Origin: Doryteuthis pealeii
Lineage: Eukaryota > Mollusca > Cephalopoda > Myopsida > Loliginidae
NCBI GenBank assembly: GCA_023376005.1
Contig: CM042143.1
Span: forward strand, 86,950,470 to 87,014,469
Length of the DNA: 64,000 nt
Direction: 5' to 3'
This document shows, piece by piece, positions 1 through 11,705 of the stretch (position 1 is the first letter of the stretch; each line of letters starts with the position of its first letter). Both the position numbers and the translations under genes were made by a program. Under the pieces are notes generated by a model. The model did not search any database. It was not told the DNA's origin and saw nothing but the letters and a program-made list of their open reading frames with translations.

Positions 1-195
1 TTTTTTTGTTTTCCTATATAACATGCTATTTAGATGTTGCCCTCTCAAGGGGAATGCCGAAGGGATCGACACAATTTTTGTTCTTTCCCACCCATGAGCT
101 TCGGCTTGTGGGTGGGCCCACATTAAAACGAGGCCTTCTTGTGCCCAGCCCATACAAGTGGGGTATGAGGCAAATACCTGCTATTTAGATGTTGC
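1..195 (-). repeat. GC-richer dispersed repeat G (fragment)
   Basis: This segment is closely related to 29632-29780, which lies in the opposite orientation. It is much less AT-rich than its surroundings. Both copies share a short open frame reading through GSTQFLFFPTHELRLVGG, but DNA identity is high, so the shared peptide alone does not show coding. The fragment is cut by the window edge. Its function and class are not recognised. Confidence 0.6.
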
Positions 196-846
196 TTAAC
201 CGTCAGGGTTTCTTCATCAAACTTTCAATTTTGGGGGAAAAAAAACAACTTAAAATTACAAGAAATGTAAACAAAACTGACCAGGTTTGTGTAAAAGCAT
301 ATGTAAATAGGTAATCTTTTATGTAATTCAACATCGGCATTTAGAAATTTATTTTTAAGTTCAAAGTGATGTTATATATTTAAATTAATACTATATATGT
401 GTATACATGCAGTATAAAAATGAAAATGTTGAATAATCTTGTGGTAAACTTTTTTTTTTTTTTAATTAAAAAAACCTGCTGTCGGTACCTCTTATTCTCT
501 AAATAATTGGTTACAACATAGAGATACATACAATTTCAGTGCAGAATCAGAAAGAATATACAATTTTAAATAAGAATGCCAAGTTTTATCAAAATTGCTC
601 CAAAAATTAAAAAATGGTGAAGAAATTACTGAATTTCTTGTTCTGAATTGGTCCTTGACAATATGTTTTTAATCAAAATCAGGTCCACTTTTTTACCCCA
701 ATTTCGGGGCTTTAAATTCTCATAACTTTTGAACCACTGGGGATATTTGCATAATTCAATCAGTTTTGAACTCCATTTGCAAAGCTCTATCTAACCAATA
801 TGATTAAATAACAATGACCTCAAATTAAAAAAATCAACTGGGAATG

Positions 847-870
<24 letters not shown>
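195..870 (-). repeat. Dispersed repeat X, minus-strand copy
   Basis: Read on the minus strand this matches 60791-61430 and 9594-10250 nearly end to end. It includes the CATTCCCAGTTGATT end (reverse complement at about 830-850) and the segment beginning CCAAAATTGAAAGTTTGATG. A (TA)n run sits at its outer edge. X ends in or near ACTAGCATTCCCAG, so on its other strand it ends GCTAGT, like a Helitron. I see no clear 3' hairpin, so the class is left open. Confidence 0.6.

Positions 871-884
<14 letters not shown>
849..884. repeat. (TA)n microsatellite
   Basis: An uninterrupted TA run at the end of the repeat X copy. Confidence 0.95.
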
Positions 885-887
<3 letters not shown>

Positions 888-1046
888 ATTATTGTTGTTT
901 TTAAATGAGGAAGAATCCATGGAAAATGAAAATTGTTTTTTCTCCATTGTGTGATGGCTATCTGACGAAACTGTTGTTTTTTATAGATGTACAAGCTGAA
1001 ATAAATCTATAATAGCCAAATATGATTTGTTGAGTTTTCTCACTGA

Positions 1047-1052
<6 letters not shown>

Positions 1053-1078
<26 letters not shown>
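1053..1078. repeat. (GT)n microsatellite
   Basis: An uninterrupted GT dinucleotide run in otherwise unassigned AT-rich DNA. Confidence 0.95.
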
Positions 1079-1140
1079 TTCCCAGCAAATACTAGATATT
1101 CAGTTTATTAAATGATTACTACTAATATTACTAACACTGC

Positions 1141-1245
1141 TACCCAACCCCTCTACCACAGGTAGGATGTGACACAAAGTCAATTTTTAAACAGAATAAA
1201 GCTGGTTTGAATTCAGAGTTTCTCTCGACTGAAAAGTTCATAGGC
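1141..1245 (-). mobile_element. SINE B, 3' fragment
   Basis: It matches the tail of SINE B (CCTCTACCACAGGTAGGATG, then GACACAAAGTCAATTTTT, then the GAATTCAGAGTTT segment), as in the complete copies at 25.6 and 36.1 kb. The tRNA-like head is absent, so this is a 5'-truncated copy. Confidence 0.7.
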
Positions 1246-1353
1246 TGGCTAAGATACTCTCATGGAATGTGACCAAATGAGGTCTATTTTTCAAAATATT
1301 TCCCTTTGCAGACCACACTCTTCTTCCATCGGTGTTGCAGTACTTGGATCCCA

Positions 1354-1388
<35 letters not shown>

Positions 1389-1674
1389 CACTAACAGCAG
1401 ATATGACATCATCATATGAACTTAACCAACCCTCTTATATATTTTAACTGTTATATTTCAAGTTATTTTCTCTGGGCAGTGCCAGATATCCTTACTAGGA
1501 AATCAAAACTTTTTCCCTTCATGTTGAAGAAATTTTTTTTAAATACAAGCAAGGTTTGGAATGCAACGTGGTCATATAAAAACCTCATATCTGCCAGAGA
1601 TTCATAATATCTGCTCACCTAGTTGGTTGCATGTTGTTAGGGTCTTTTGGCCCAGGGTCGCTTAGTGCAGACTA

Positions 1675-1912
1675 ATAAATGGAGTAATCAAATAAGCATA
1701 AAATACAGACAGACACTGTTAGGATCCTTTATACCCGAGGTGATTTAAATGAAAAATGTGGATGGAGCTAAGTATTTTTTTTTTTATGACTGCCCACCAG
1801 TGCATTTATTCAAGGGAAGGATTTGACTTTAATAAAAAAAAATTTTTAAAATAAAAAAAAAAAAAAAAAAAAAATGACCTTTTGTCAAACAATAGTAGAG
1901 AGACAAGGAATA
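1675..1912 (+). repeat. Repeat Y, copy 1
   Basis: It is nearly identical to 8320-8570: both read through AATCAAATAAGCATAAAATA, GACTGCCCACCAGTGCATT, a long interrupted A run and ATGACCTTTTGTCAAA. No coding potential was seen and the class is unknown. Confidence 0.75.
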
Positions 1913-2245
1913 GCATTTTGACAAATTCAGACCTTAATCGGTTCAAATCGCAATATCTCACATTTCTGGTCCAATCTTGAAAATATTTATCTGGTTGAAA
2001 ATAAAATAAAATAAATAATCTTTCTAAATATCTAATTTGTATGTGTTTTTATCCATTGAATTATTCTTTACAGCAAGTTAAAATGGTATTTTGCTTCGAA
2101 CAGCTGAAAATGCGAAATATGAATTCTTTTTCAAGACTAAATTTTAAATGTTACTTTGCTTTTCAAAATCAAAGTGGCCAATCTTTATCAATATTCTGGA
2201 AATTGTATACTCAATTAGAAGATACTTTAACCTACAACCAGTAAG
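1913..2245 (-). repeat. Repeat X, distal part, minus strand
   Basis: The reverse complement aligns with 61560-61860. Shared blocks include the AAATACCATTTTAACT segment and the ATTAGATATTTAGAAAGATT segment. A 67-codon open frame lies inside (2041-2244) but simply follows the repeat. Confidence 0.6.
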
Positions 2246-2325
2246 TTGTTTTTTCTTCTCTGACCTTTCGAAGTGAAACCACACCCATTCAAAGTTGACA
2301 CAGGTTTCTTCAAAAAGTATCAAGT

Positions 2326-2556
2326 AAGTAAAGTCATCGGGGTGGCCTAAAGTCAGAGGGAGTCTATCCCCTTTTCACTAGCGCTAGACCAAGGAGTTGT
2401 TTTTGCATCTGAGGTGGAGCGCCAGACCTACAATCAGATCCTTACTTTACGGCGGAGATCCCTGTGCTACTCATACGCTGAATTGGTGAGGGCCAGTATC
2501 GAACTAGGAACCTTGTGGTCTCTAGCCAAACGCTCTAAGATCACTTTTCATTAATA
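2326..2556 (-). mobile_element. SINE A, minus strand
   Basis: This is a tRNA-derived SINE. On the minus strand the tRNA-like head includes a B-box-like stretch around TTCGATACTGG. It is followed by the family body (GGTGTGGCGCTCCACCTCAG-type segment, then CTAGCGCTAGTGAAAAGGGG) and ends with the ACTTTAC-type tail at 2326. The head has drifted and is not a plausible working tRNA gene. Confidence 0.85.
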
Positions 2557-2559
2557 GAA

Positions 2560-3470
2560 GTCTAATTAGCTAATGAAATTCACCTCTACCAAAGACACTG
2601 TAACACTTGTGAAGATCTTAAAAGAAATAAGGTTGTCGTCCTTTGCTCCCTCACCACTGTTCTTTTATACTCAGTCTGGCCGAGACATCACAACTCTCAT
2701 CTCGCCAGCTACGAGACTTGCCACTATAAATTGCCGCCTCAAGGACACTCACGATTTTTACTGCCACAACTAGTCGGACTCGTCACACGTTTTGTTCTTC
2801 CGCCCACACATGCAACATGCCACCCGCTGTCTCTTCGATCGACAGACCGTTGTTGGCTCATCACAGGTTTGTGAATTTTGCCCTTTTATCTCACTACAAG
2901 AAGATAGACTCAGATTTATTTTGATTAATAATGTGGGAAATTTTGATAATGCTTTAATGTCGGGCTTTTTTGTGGAACTTTCATTTTTTTTTGGGGGGGG
3001 GGGTGAAACAACAACAAAAAAAACTTATGAGCTAATATTAAAAGTAAACAAAAAAAAAAAAAAAAAAAAAGGAGAGCAGTATATCAACTGGGAATGTAAC
3101 AAGGAAAATATACCTATTAAGTTGAGGGAAGAGAAGAAAAAAATTTACACAATCTGCATAGTCTCTGAAAAAAAAAAAAAGGACAATGGAATTCTTAGAG
3201 AAAAATGTAATCAGATTTTCTTGTGTACAGGTAATTAAATTCCCTTCTCTTAGCTACAACATTCACCTATTAAGACAAAAGAATTTATTTTGCTAAGAAA
3301 AAAAAATTTAAATGTAATTTGGCCTCTTCTATTATCAAATTATCTAGAGATTATATTACTAAAATGCTCATTGTGTTTGCTGTTTTTGCTGGGTTAGTCA
3401 GATAAATAGCTTCTCATTCCTCTCTCTCTCTCAAAAAGGAGAAATCAACTTCCATTCTTCTAAGACAGTT
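2560..3470. other. Unassigned region with a GC-richer patch
   Basis: At 2630-2870 base composition is closer to balanced than in the flanks. I recognise no protein family in any frame and no other copy in this window. From 2940 on it becomes low-complexity, with a T-run to G-run junction at 2985-3003 and long A runs. The 148-codon frame at 2792-3238 runs through poly-lysine codons and is not credible as a gene. Confidence 0.4.
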
Positions 3471-3822
3471 TTTGGTTGGTTGGGTTTTTACAGCATGTCA
3501 ATCCATTTGGTTATTTTATGCCAAAGACGTTTTTGTTTTATTCATTCTTGATGGGAACTCAATTTTTTAAAACTCAATTTCTTTTAAACACCTTTTTTAA
3601 ACTCATTTTTTAAATTTAACCCATAGATGGGACCCTAACAGGTACTACCACTGTGGACTTGGGAGTAATGGTGATGAAGGGGTACTCCATATTCCCCAGA
3701 GCTCCAGAATTGGAACTTCACCATCAAGTACAGTTTAACTTCCTAACCCAGACACTAAGACCCTCAGCCACAGCCTTCTAGCACATATATGAAAAAGGGT
3801 TGGAGTTTGCCATAAGGCAATA
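3471..3822 (-). mobile_element. R1 retroposon, part adjoining the minisatellite
   Basis: It carries the R1 landmarks in order: the TTTTACAGCATGTCAA end, the ATGCCAAAGACG segment, CCATAGATGGGACCCTAAC, the CCAGAATTGGAACTTCACC segment and the CACATATATGA segment. R1 sense is taken as minus, because its A-rich 3' tail is on that strand. The copy runs directly into the minisatellite made from its next segment. Confidence 0.8.
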
Positions 3823-5040
3823 GGGTTGGGACAATTATATCTGTGCTAGGGCTTGATGTGACCAGCCAACTGATCAGAGGGGTCCCTCTAACCACCCACC
3901 TAGTCTAAGTAAGGTTGGGACAATTATATCTGTGCTAGGGCTTGATGTGACCAGCCAAACTGATCAGAGGGGGTCTCTCTAACCACCCACCTAGTCTAAG
4001 TAAGGGTTGGGACAATTATATCTGTGCTAGGGCTTGATGTGACCAGCCAACTGATCAGAGGGGGTCTCTCTAACCACCCACCTAGTCTAAGTAAGGTTGG
4101 GACAATTATATCTGTGCTAGGGCTTGATGTGACCAGCCAACTGATCAGTCTAAGTAAGGGTTGGGACAATTATATCTGTGCTAGGGCTTGATGTGACCAG
4201 CCAACTGACAGAGGGGGTCCCTCTAACCACCCACCTAGTCTAAGTAAGCCTGGCTTGATGTGACCAGCCAACTGATCAGAGGGGTCTCTCTAACCACCCA
4301 CCTAGTCTAAGTAAGGGTTGGGACAATTATATCTGTGCTAGGGCTTGATGTGACCAGCCAACTGATCGGAGGGGGTCTCTCTAACCACCCACCTAGTCTA
4401 AGTAAGGTTGGGACAATTATATCTGTGCTAGGGCTTGATGTGACCAGCCAACTGATCGGAGGGGGTCTCTCTAACCACCCACCAGTCTAAGTAAGGGTTG
4501 GACAATTATATCTGTGCTAGGGCTTGATGTGACCAGCCAACTGATCGGAGGGGGTCTCTCTAACCACCCACCTAGTCTAAGTAAGGGTTGGGACAATTAT
4601 ATCTGTGCTAGGGCTTGATGTGACCAGCCAACTGATCGGAGGGGTCTCTCTAACCACCCACCTAGTCTAAGTAAGGGTTGGGACAATTATATCTGTGCTA
4701 GGCTTGATGTGACCAGCCAACTGATCGGAGGGGGTCTCTCTAACCACCCACCTAGTCTAAGTAAGGGTTGGGACAATTATATCTGTGCTAGGGCTTGATG
4801 TGACCAGCCAACTGATCAGAGGGGTCTCTCTAACACCCACCTAGTCTAAGTAAGGGTTGGGACAATTATATCTGTGCTAGGGCTTGATGTGACCAGCCAA
4901 CTGATCGGAGGGGTCTCTCTAACCACCCACCTAGTCTAAGTAAGGGTTGGGACAATTATATCTGTGCTAGGGCTTGATGTGACCAGCCAACTGATCGGAG
5001 GGGGTCTCTCTAACCACCCACCTAGTCTAAGTAAGGGTTG
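3823..5040. repeat. Minisatellite, about 14 units of about 90 bp, derived from R1
   Basis: The unit begins near GGGTTGGGACAATTATATCT, passes through GCTTGATGTGACCAGCCAAC and ends CTAGTCTAAGTAA. I count 13 units carrying the ATTATATCTGTGCTAG block plus one truncated unit near 4245-4315. One unit near 4145-4160 lacks its GGTCTCTCTAACC block. The same sequence occurs once in every long R1 copy (for example 55797-55890), so the array arose by expansion inside an R1 insertion. Units differ by single bases and one-base length changes. Confidence 0.95.
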
Positions 5041-5100
5041 AATAATGCAGATAATACTAATCATCAACCCACATCTCAAAAATTCAGAGAAACAGAAATA
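5041..5100 (+). repeat. Fragment of the hammerhead-type repeat tail
   Basis: The block AGATAATACTAATCATCAA followed by CCACATCTCAAA matches the tail at 48166-48195. It directly abuts the last minisatellite unit, so a recombination or insertion boundary lies at 5040. Confidence 0.6.
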
Positions 5101-5126
5101 TTTAGTTTGTTAGTGTCAAAGTGAAA

Positions 5127-6005
5127 TCTTATTATAATGGAGATTGTGTGCTTTTCTGTCTGTAACCGAAACTATATCACTACTTAAGTCACAATTCCCT
5201 TTGTTATTTACGTTACATTCTCCATGATTTTATTTTTATCTAAACCTCAATTTCTAATAAAATTGTATTACATTATTAATACTGTTAATCATATATACAA
5301 ATGAATAATATGCAATTAGCTCAGTCGGTAGAGCGTTCGGCTAGAAACCACAAGGTTCCTAGTTCGATACCGGTCCTCGCCAACTCAGCGTATAAGTAGC
5401 ACAGGGATATGTGCGGTAAAGTAAGGGGCTGATGGTAGGTGTGGCGCTCCACCTCAGATACTAAAAAAACAATCCCCTTGGTCTAGCGCTATTGAAAAGG
5501 GGATAGACTCCCTCGCTGACTGGCTGATACCGACTTTAGGCCACCCCGTCGACTTTACTTTACTTACTTTTATTTATATATATAGACTAAAATAGCATTT
5601 TACAGAGTGAACAGGAAGGCTAATTTGCATATTGAAATTAAAAATTTGATTTTAATAAATATGTGCTTAGTATTATTGATTTTTAATTGTATGGTTTTAT
5701 CTTAATGAATATGATAAAAAATCTCTTCAATAAATCTTAAAAGAAATCGATTAACGAGAAGAAATAATTCTAATTTTATTCTTTACTTCCTATTTTAACT
5801 AAGTTATCAAATTAGGAAAATTTAGCAATGAAAGACGAGAGTGATAGAAGAGTAAGTTTCAGTTCTATTTTTTCGATTATGCACCCCTCTGTTTCCAATC
5901 ATTTTATCTGCATTCTTATTTAGTTTCATTAGCTTTTCTAATTTAATATACTTTATTACATTAAAACTTAAATACTTGCACCCGGAGGGTGCATATATTT
6001 GCTAG
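5127..6005 (+). mobile_element. Helitron H2, with nested SINE A
   Basis: This is a non-autonomous Helitron. It starts TCTTATTATAATGGAGATTG, preceded by A, and ends in the hairpin GCACCC-GGA-GGGTGC, then ATATATTTG and CTAG, followed by T. That is the expected Helitron layout: TC start, short 3' hairpin, CTRR end, A/T target. There is no Rep/helicase coding, so it depends on a helper. A SINE A copy is inserted at about 5313-5573. Confidence 0.85.
5313..5573 (+). mobile_element. SINE A, complete copy
   Basis: The head resembles a tRNA of about 72 nt, with an A box (TAGCTCAGTCGGTAG) and a B box (AGTTCGATACC), the internal RNA polymerase III promoter. The body follows (GGTGTGGCGCTCCACCTCAG, CTAGCGCTATTGAAAAGGGG) and then the GACTTTACTTTACTTACTTT tail. 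It is nested in Helitron H2 and therefore younger than that insertion. I do not call it a functional tRNA because the body continues directly after the head. Confidence 0.9.
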
Positions 6006-8318
6006 TGGAAATAAAGGAGTTAGCAGTTTTAAAAATGCAAACACAACATACTGGGTTCAAATACAGTTGTCAACAGATTAAAAATTTTCATTTTATTCTA
6101 TCTCAACCAGTTGGAAATGATTGAATCATTAGAATGAATGAAAGTTTGTAGGAGAGGTTAAGCGGAGTGAATGGTGCTGCCTAGTACAGAGATTGAACTT
6201 GTGGTGAACCGGAAGTTTTCACTACGACAATTGAGAGTCGAATGACAAAATATGTCTTATGCGCATTGGGTTCATGCATCATAAAAGAAAAAAATTGAAA
6301 TAAATATTTGTACATTTTCGACCAATCAGAGACGTTCGCGCCTAAAAAGAAATTTACCAAATAGATTCAATTTGGAGCCTACCCTATTTGTATAAATTAA
6401 AACCTTTTTCAGACATCAAGCAGAGAGAATTTACTTGTCTAAATGAATCCACATCTTCCTGTGTAAGATTAAATCACATTCAAGTTTAGAAGGTATGAAT
6501 AATTGTATCTTTGTCTCTCTCTCTCTCTCTGTCTCTCTCTAATCAGCAATTTATCCACGCCTGACTGTTGTGTGACTCTGAAATCTTACCCTTTCTTTCT
6601 CATTGTCATAATGAACTTTAACAAAAATTATCTTTTTGTTCAAAGACTGATGAAAGAACTTTACCCGGTATCCTGCATTACCTTTTTGTAAACTTAATCT
6701 TAATAAAATTGTTTGTTTCAATACTGAGTTCTGTTTTCTATGCTATGTGCCTACATATTTAAATGTTCTTATGGTGTGATTTATGTTTTGATGAATATTT
6801 CATGATTTTAACTTTAAACTGGTGACCTCACAACTTACATCAAACAACCCTACCTTACCCACCATAAAATTGGTGACAATCCAAACTGAACACAAAAATA
6901 ACCATAAATTCACAATCTCTAGTTTATGAGTAGTGTCTTTTAGTAAGTACCCTGTCAACCCTGTTATTGGAATGGTTCAGCCAGTGAAAAGAGATAAAAA
7001 CCAGAACAGTTTCTCTAGAGGAGAATGACATTTTGGGAACCGGAAGAACCTTTACCAGTTTACTACTACTTTCATGCAGTGTTGGTATCGGAAATTCCCT
7101 AGTGAATTATCTGACCCTGCCGCCAGAGGGTGAATCGCCAACATACAATGTTGGCGCCAAAACCAAATTTCTTCACTTATCACGGAGCACTCACTGAGGG
7201 TAGTTGCGTAAATAGCAGTCCCTAAACTTCATTTATTGCATTGCAGTTACTGGAGAGAGACGTAAAAGTAAAAGCTCTCATCACCAAGCCCAAAACAGGG
7301 CCCACTTATCACAGAACTCTACAACCAGCTCACTTCTAAGGCATTGTACCAGCAAATGTTAAAAGGCGGGTACAACAGCATACTGACTGAAGGACGAGAA
7401 ACTACCGAGACGAAGCGTCTTAACATTTCGTACCAACAAACAGAATACCCCTGTTATCACCACTACTCCAAGAACTCTGCTTAACTCACAGATAAGTCTG
7501 ATAGCAAATACCAATAAAATTTGCCAAAACATATGTAATTTTGTTAATACAAGTGTCTGCATTTACTTTCGTGTTTGTTCCTTCTTTGTCCGACAATTTG
7601 CCTACAACTACGGAGAAATAAGAGCTCCTTCGAATCCCGTAAATACTCTTATTGGGGTTGTCTGTGTCAGTCTGAACGATAACCCTTGTAATGAGGGAGA
7701 CCTGAAGACCAGACAATTTGAAGACTCAATGGATTTTTTTTTAAATTCCAGATCAAAGTTTTAACCTATTATTTAACAAGTCCTACCTGTGATATCAGGT
7801 TTGATTTTATCAATTGATTGATTTTAACAACCCATCTAGGGTTTTTTCATGTCTAGAGGTTAGAAAAATCCTGAATATGGGGCGTTTTTATATTTATATT
7901 TTTTATGTAGTTATTTCTTATAAAAGTTGTTAATTCCTTTTAAGAATATGTCAAAATCCTCTGAGATTGTTTTCTAAGCAATCATCTTCTATGGTATTGA
8001 TCATAGATACATTTACAATCTTTGGTGTAATTTCATTTCTCTCAAGAAGACAAAAATGTCATTCATGTTGACATTTTCTCATCTTATTGTTTTGTTTTTA
8101 TTATTATCACATCTTGAAAGGTTTACAATACCCTATGACCTTTAAAAGGAAGGTAAAAAAATGAAACAAATAAATAAAAGTATATTCCAATGAGATGAGA
8201 ATTTAAATTCCATATCCTAGGAGCTTTTGTTTTTCAGGAATGTCACCTTAACCAATTCAGCCATGGAAGATACAAATTTACGTTCACATTGCCACCTCTA
8301 TTCCAAATTTTAACACAA
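6006..8318. other. Mostly single-copy AT-rich region, no supported gene
   Basis: A (CT)n tract lies at 6517-6540. From about 6950 to 7720 the sequence is less AT-rich and has no second copy in this window. It includes a perfect hairpin at 7128-7148 (CGCCAACAT, loop ACA, ATGTTGGCG). A weak R1-like piece lies at 7815-7860. Frames of 67-76 codons on the minus strand at 7359-7716 show no recognisable domain. An old LTR or an untranslated exon are possible but unsupported. Confidence 0.4.
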
Positions 8319-8319
8319 T

Positions 8320-8570
8320 ATATAGAGTAATCAAATAAGCATAAAATATAGACAGACACTGTTTGGCTCCTTTATACAGGAGGTGATTCAAATGAAAAAT
8401 GTGGATGGAGCTAAGAATTTTTTTTTTACGACTGCCCACCAGTGCATTCATTCAAGGGAAGGACTTGACTTTAATAAAAAAAAAAAAAATTTTAAATTAA
8501 AAAAAAAAAAAAAAAAAAAATGACCTTTTGTCAAATCTTGCCAATAGTAGAGAGACAAGGAATAGCATTC
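8320..8570 (+). repeat. Repeat Y, copy 2
   Basis: Second copy of the segment at 1675-1912, colinear and with only scattered differences, including the same A-rich centre. Confidence 0.75.
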
Positions 8571-8895
8571 CCAGCAGTTTAGCTAATTTTGATGGACATT
8601 GAGATGCTGATAGGTATGTGACCTGCATCCCTGATGCACAAAAATCTAAAATGACACCGTAAAATTATATCCATGCATCCAAGTGTTTTTCTTTTTTCTT
8701 CCCTCACCATTTCAAGCTAACTATAAATACATTTCAATAGTTTCTTAGAAATGAATTACACAGGATAGTTTACAAGGTAGAAGTTAGATGGCTTTAGTTG
8801 GGACCCATAAATTTTCTCGGGGACTTATTCAAAGCAAATATGTGCATCCCAGGATGCACTAAATCAAAAAGCTATCAGCATCACTGATATAGTTT
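8571..8895 (-). repeat. Module Z, minus strand
   Basis: The reverse complement matches 41613-41905 inside Helitron H1 and also 48380-48665. Landmarks are the GCATCAGGGA end, ATTTACAGTTAGCTTGAAAT, and the CCTGGGATGCACATATTTGC start. It is probably a fragment of an H1 Helitron that kept only its internal module. Confidence 0.7.
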
Positions 8896-9365
8896 GGTTT
8901 TTACTCCCTAGTTCCATAAAATAAAAATATTCAATAGTTGCTTTCTGAACATAATATTTTTGAGGAGAGATGATTTGAAGTGTGCTATGGAGTTTACATT
9001 GGAGACTGCAGTGTTATTGTTGCGAAAGCAATTATGGGATCAATTTACAAATATCATACTTCCTAGTAAAATTATGAAAGCATTGAATAATGAAGTATTT
9101 TCACATTTAATTTACTTTAAAAGAAAATATTCAACCTAGAAGATTTGAATAATAAAAGCAACAATAAAATTAAGATCAAAACAAAATTCAATTCTACATT
9201 TATATATTTTTTGCCTTACAGAACTTTTTTTCGTTTTTTTTTTTTTTTTTCATCTAAATATTGTTCTTGTACAATGAAATAAAAAATATTTAACAGCTGC
9301 TTTTATTAGCTGTCAGTTTTTTTTTAAATTTAAGTTGGCAAGAAACATTGTTTAAGAAATAAAAT
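8896..9365. other. Unassigned AT-rich spacer
   Basis: A-rich and T-rich runs (for example 9222-9250). No repeat landmark, RNA gene or credible open frame was seen. Confidence 0.4.
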
Positions 9366-9593
9366 GTTATTATAATAGAGAGTCAGTGTCTGTAACCAAA
9401 ACTACATCACTGCTTATGTCACAGGAATTCAGAAATTGTCTAAGTTTATCAATGAGTATTTAAGTTATAGTCAAAACCATTGATACATAAAATAAATCTT
9501 TTTTATTAACGATGTCTATGAAAATCTGAGCTCGATTTGCCTCAAAACAGCCCATGTTATTAGAGCATTTAAAATTCTGCAATATATATAACT

Positions 9594-10296
9594 AGCATTC
9601 CCAGTTGATTTTTTAAATTTTTATTTGAGATTATTGTTATTTAATCACATTAGATATATAGATCTCTGTAAATGTTTGAACTATGCAAATATTCCCAGTT
9701 GTTCAAAAGTTATGAGAATCTAAAGCCCCGAAAGAGAGGGTACAAAAGTGGACATGATTTTGTTAAAAAAAAATGTCAAATCATGGACCAATTCAAAACA
9801 AGAAATTTAGTAATTTCTTCACCATTTCTTTATTTTTGGAGCAATTTTGATAAAACTTTGCATTCTTAAGTAAAATTGTATGTTCTTTCTGATTCTGCAC
9901 TTAAATTTTATGTATCTCCATGCTGGAACCCATTATTTGGAAAATAAGAAGTAGGGATATCAAGATTTGTTGTTGTTGTTTTTTTTAATAGTTTACCACA
10001 AGATTATTCAACATTTTAATACAGCATATATACACATATATAGTATTAATTTGTATAAATAACATCACTTTGGACTTAAAATGCCTTTTTAAATACCTGC
10101 TATGTTGTATTACATAGAAGAAATAGAATAACTTTATATAATTTTATTTAACAAAGCCTGTCCTGTATGTGAAGTTTTGTTTACGTAAGTATTTTTTTTT
10201 TTTTTTAAATTGAAAGTTTGACAAAAATCCTAACAGTATACAATAATTAAAATTTCACACATTATATATGGAAATAATTCTGAGACTATCTTCTAT

Positions 10297-10357
<61 letters not shown>

Positions 10358-11310
10358 TATTTATTTATTTGCTTAACATTTTTTGAAGAAATCTCCAGCA
10401 ACTTTGGTCTGTTGTGATTTCGCTTCCAAAGGTCAGAAAAAAGAAAAAAAACAAGTTTTTGCTTGTAATTAAAAGTGTCTCCTATTTAAGTGTAAAATTT
10501 CAAGAATATTGATAAAGATTGGCCACTTACATTCTACAAAAAAAAAGTAACATGGAAAAATTTGTATAACGCGTTTTTGGCTGTTTGAAGACAAAATACC
10601 ATTTTAACTCACTGTAAAAAAATAATTCAAAGGATAAAAACACATGAAAGTTAGATATTTAGAAATATTATTTTATTTCCCACCATATGAATATTTCTAA
10701 AATTGGCCAGAAATAAGCGATAAATCACTATTTAAACTGATACGCTCTGAATTACGACACCTGTTGAGATATTGTTAATGTTCCGAAGACAAGTAAATTT
10801 GAAGGTTTTTTTTGGGTTTCCCCCCCAAAAAAAAAATTCAAAGTTTCAAAGCTAAACCCTGACAATGTAACAACGTTTACATTTCACATATTATATAAGA
10901 AAATAATTCTGAGACTGTCTTCTATTAGGGATATAGTGCTTCTTTTTTTTTTTTGCTTATCTTATATTTTTGAAGAAATCTCAGTCAACTTTTGTCAATC
11001 ATATTTTCACTTCCAAAGGTCGGAAAAGAAAAAAAAAGTCCTTGTTTGTAATTCCAGGTGTCTTCTAATTAAGTGTAAAATTTCAAGAATATTGATAAAA
11101 AGTAACCACTTCAATTTTTAAAAAACAAAATAGCGTGTAAAATTTATTCTATAAAAAAAAAAATAAATAAATAAAAATGTCACATTTTATGTTTTTGGTT
11201 GTTCAAAACAAAATACCATTTTAACTTGGTGTAAAAAAATAATTTAAAGGATAAAAACACATAAAAATTACATACTTAGAAAGATTATTTTATTTTCTTT
11301 CCAACCATAT
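9594..11310 (+). repeat. Repeat X, plus strand, with internal duplication
   Basis: It starts at CTAGCATTCCCAGTTGATT and follows 60791-61860. The distal segment (GAAATAATTCTGAGACT, then the TTTTGAAGAAATCTC block, then the AAATACCATTTTAACT block) occurs twice, at about 10255-10670 and 10870-11290. The element therefore holds a partial tandem duplication of about 600 bp. A (TA)n run interrupts the first copy at 10301-10353. Confidence 0.65.
10301..10353. repeat. (TA)n microsatellite
   Basis: A long TA run located where the second X segment has no such run, so it expanded in one copy only. Confidence 0.95.
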
Positions 11311-11463
11311 AAATATTTTTAATATTGTTTTATTCCCTTTTTGTTTTGTTTTATCAATCCTATGAATGATTTTATATAGAAACCAATCAAAATATAATTA
11401 AAATAAATACAATCATTTTATATGCATTCTTATTTAATTTCGTTAGTCTATTTTAATATATAA

Positions 11464-11705
11464 AAGTAAAGTAAAGTCGACGGGGCAGCCTAAAGTCAGT
11501 ATCAGCCAGTCAGCGAGGGAGTCTATCCCCTTTTCAATAGCGCTAGACCAAGGAGATTGTTTTAGCATCTGGGGTGGAGCGCCACACCTACCATCAGCTC
11601 CTTACTTTACCGCACAGATCCCTGTGCTACTCATACGCTGAGTTGGCGAGGACCGGTATCGAACTAGGAACCTTGTGGTTTCTAGTCGAACGCTCTACCG
11701 ACTGA
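11464..11705 (-). mobile_element. SINE A, minus strand, nested in Helitron H2
   Basis: It has the family tail (AAAGTAAAGTCGACGGGG), body and tRNA-like head on the minus strand (GGTATCGAACTAGGAACC at 11655-11672 is the reversed B-box region). It closely resembles the copy at 5313-5573, which also sits in an H2 element. Confidence 0.85.

Noticed and set aside
2792..3238. 148-codon open frame, plus strand
   Set aside because: Its second half is lysine from A runs and glycine from a G run; no domain and no conserved neighbour.
3823..5040. CRISPR-like array
   Set aside because: Units are contiguous and nearly identical without unique spacers; it is a minisatellite in a eukaryotic repeat.
5313..5386. 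Possible functional tRNA gene
   Set aside because: A and B boxes are present, but the sequence continues into a SINE body shared by at least seven other copies. It is a tRNA-derived SINE head.
7136..7160. Retroviral-type primer-binding site (TTGGCGCCAAAACC)
   Set aside because: The TGGCGCC belongs to a local hairpin. No LTR boundary, polypurine tract or polymerase coding was found around it.
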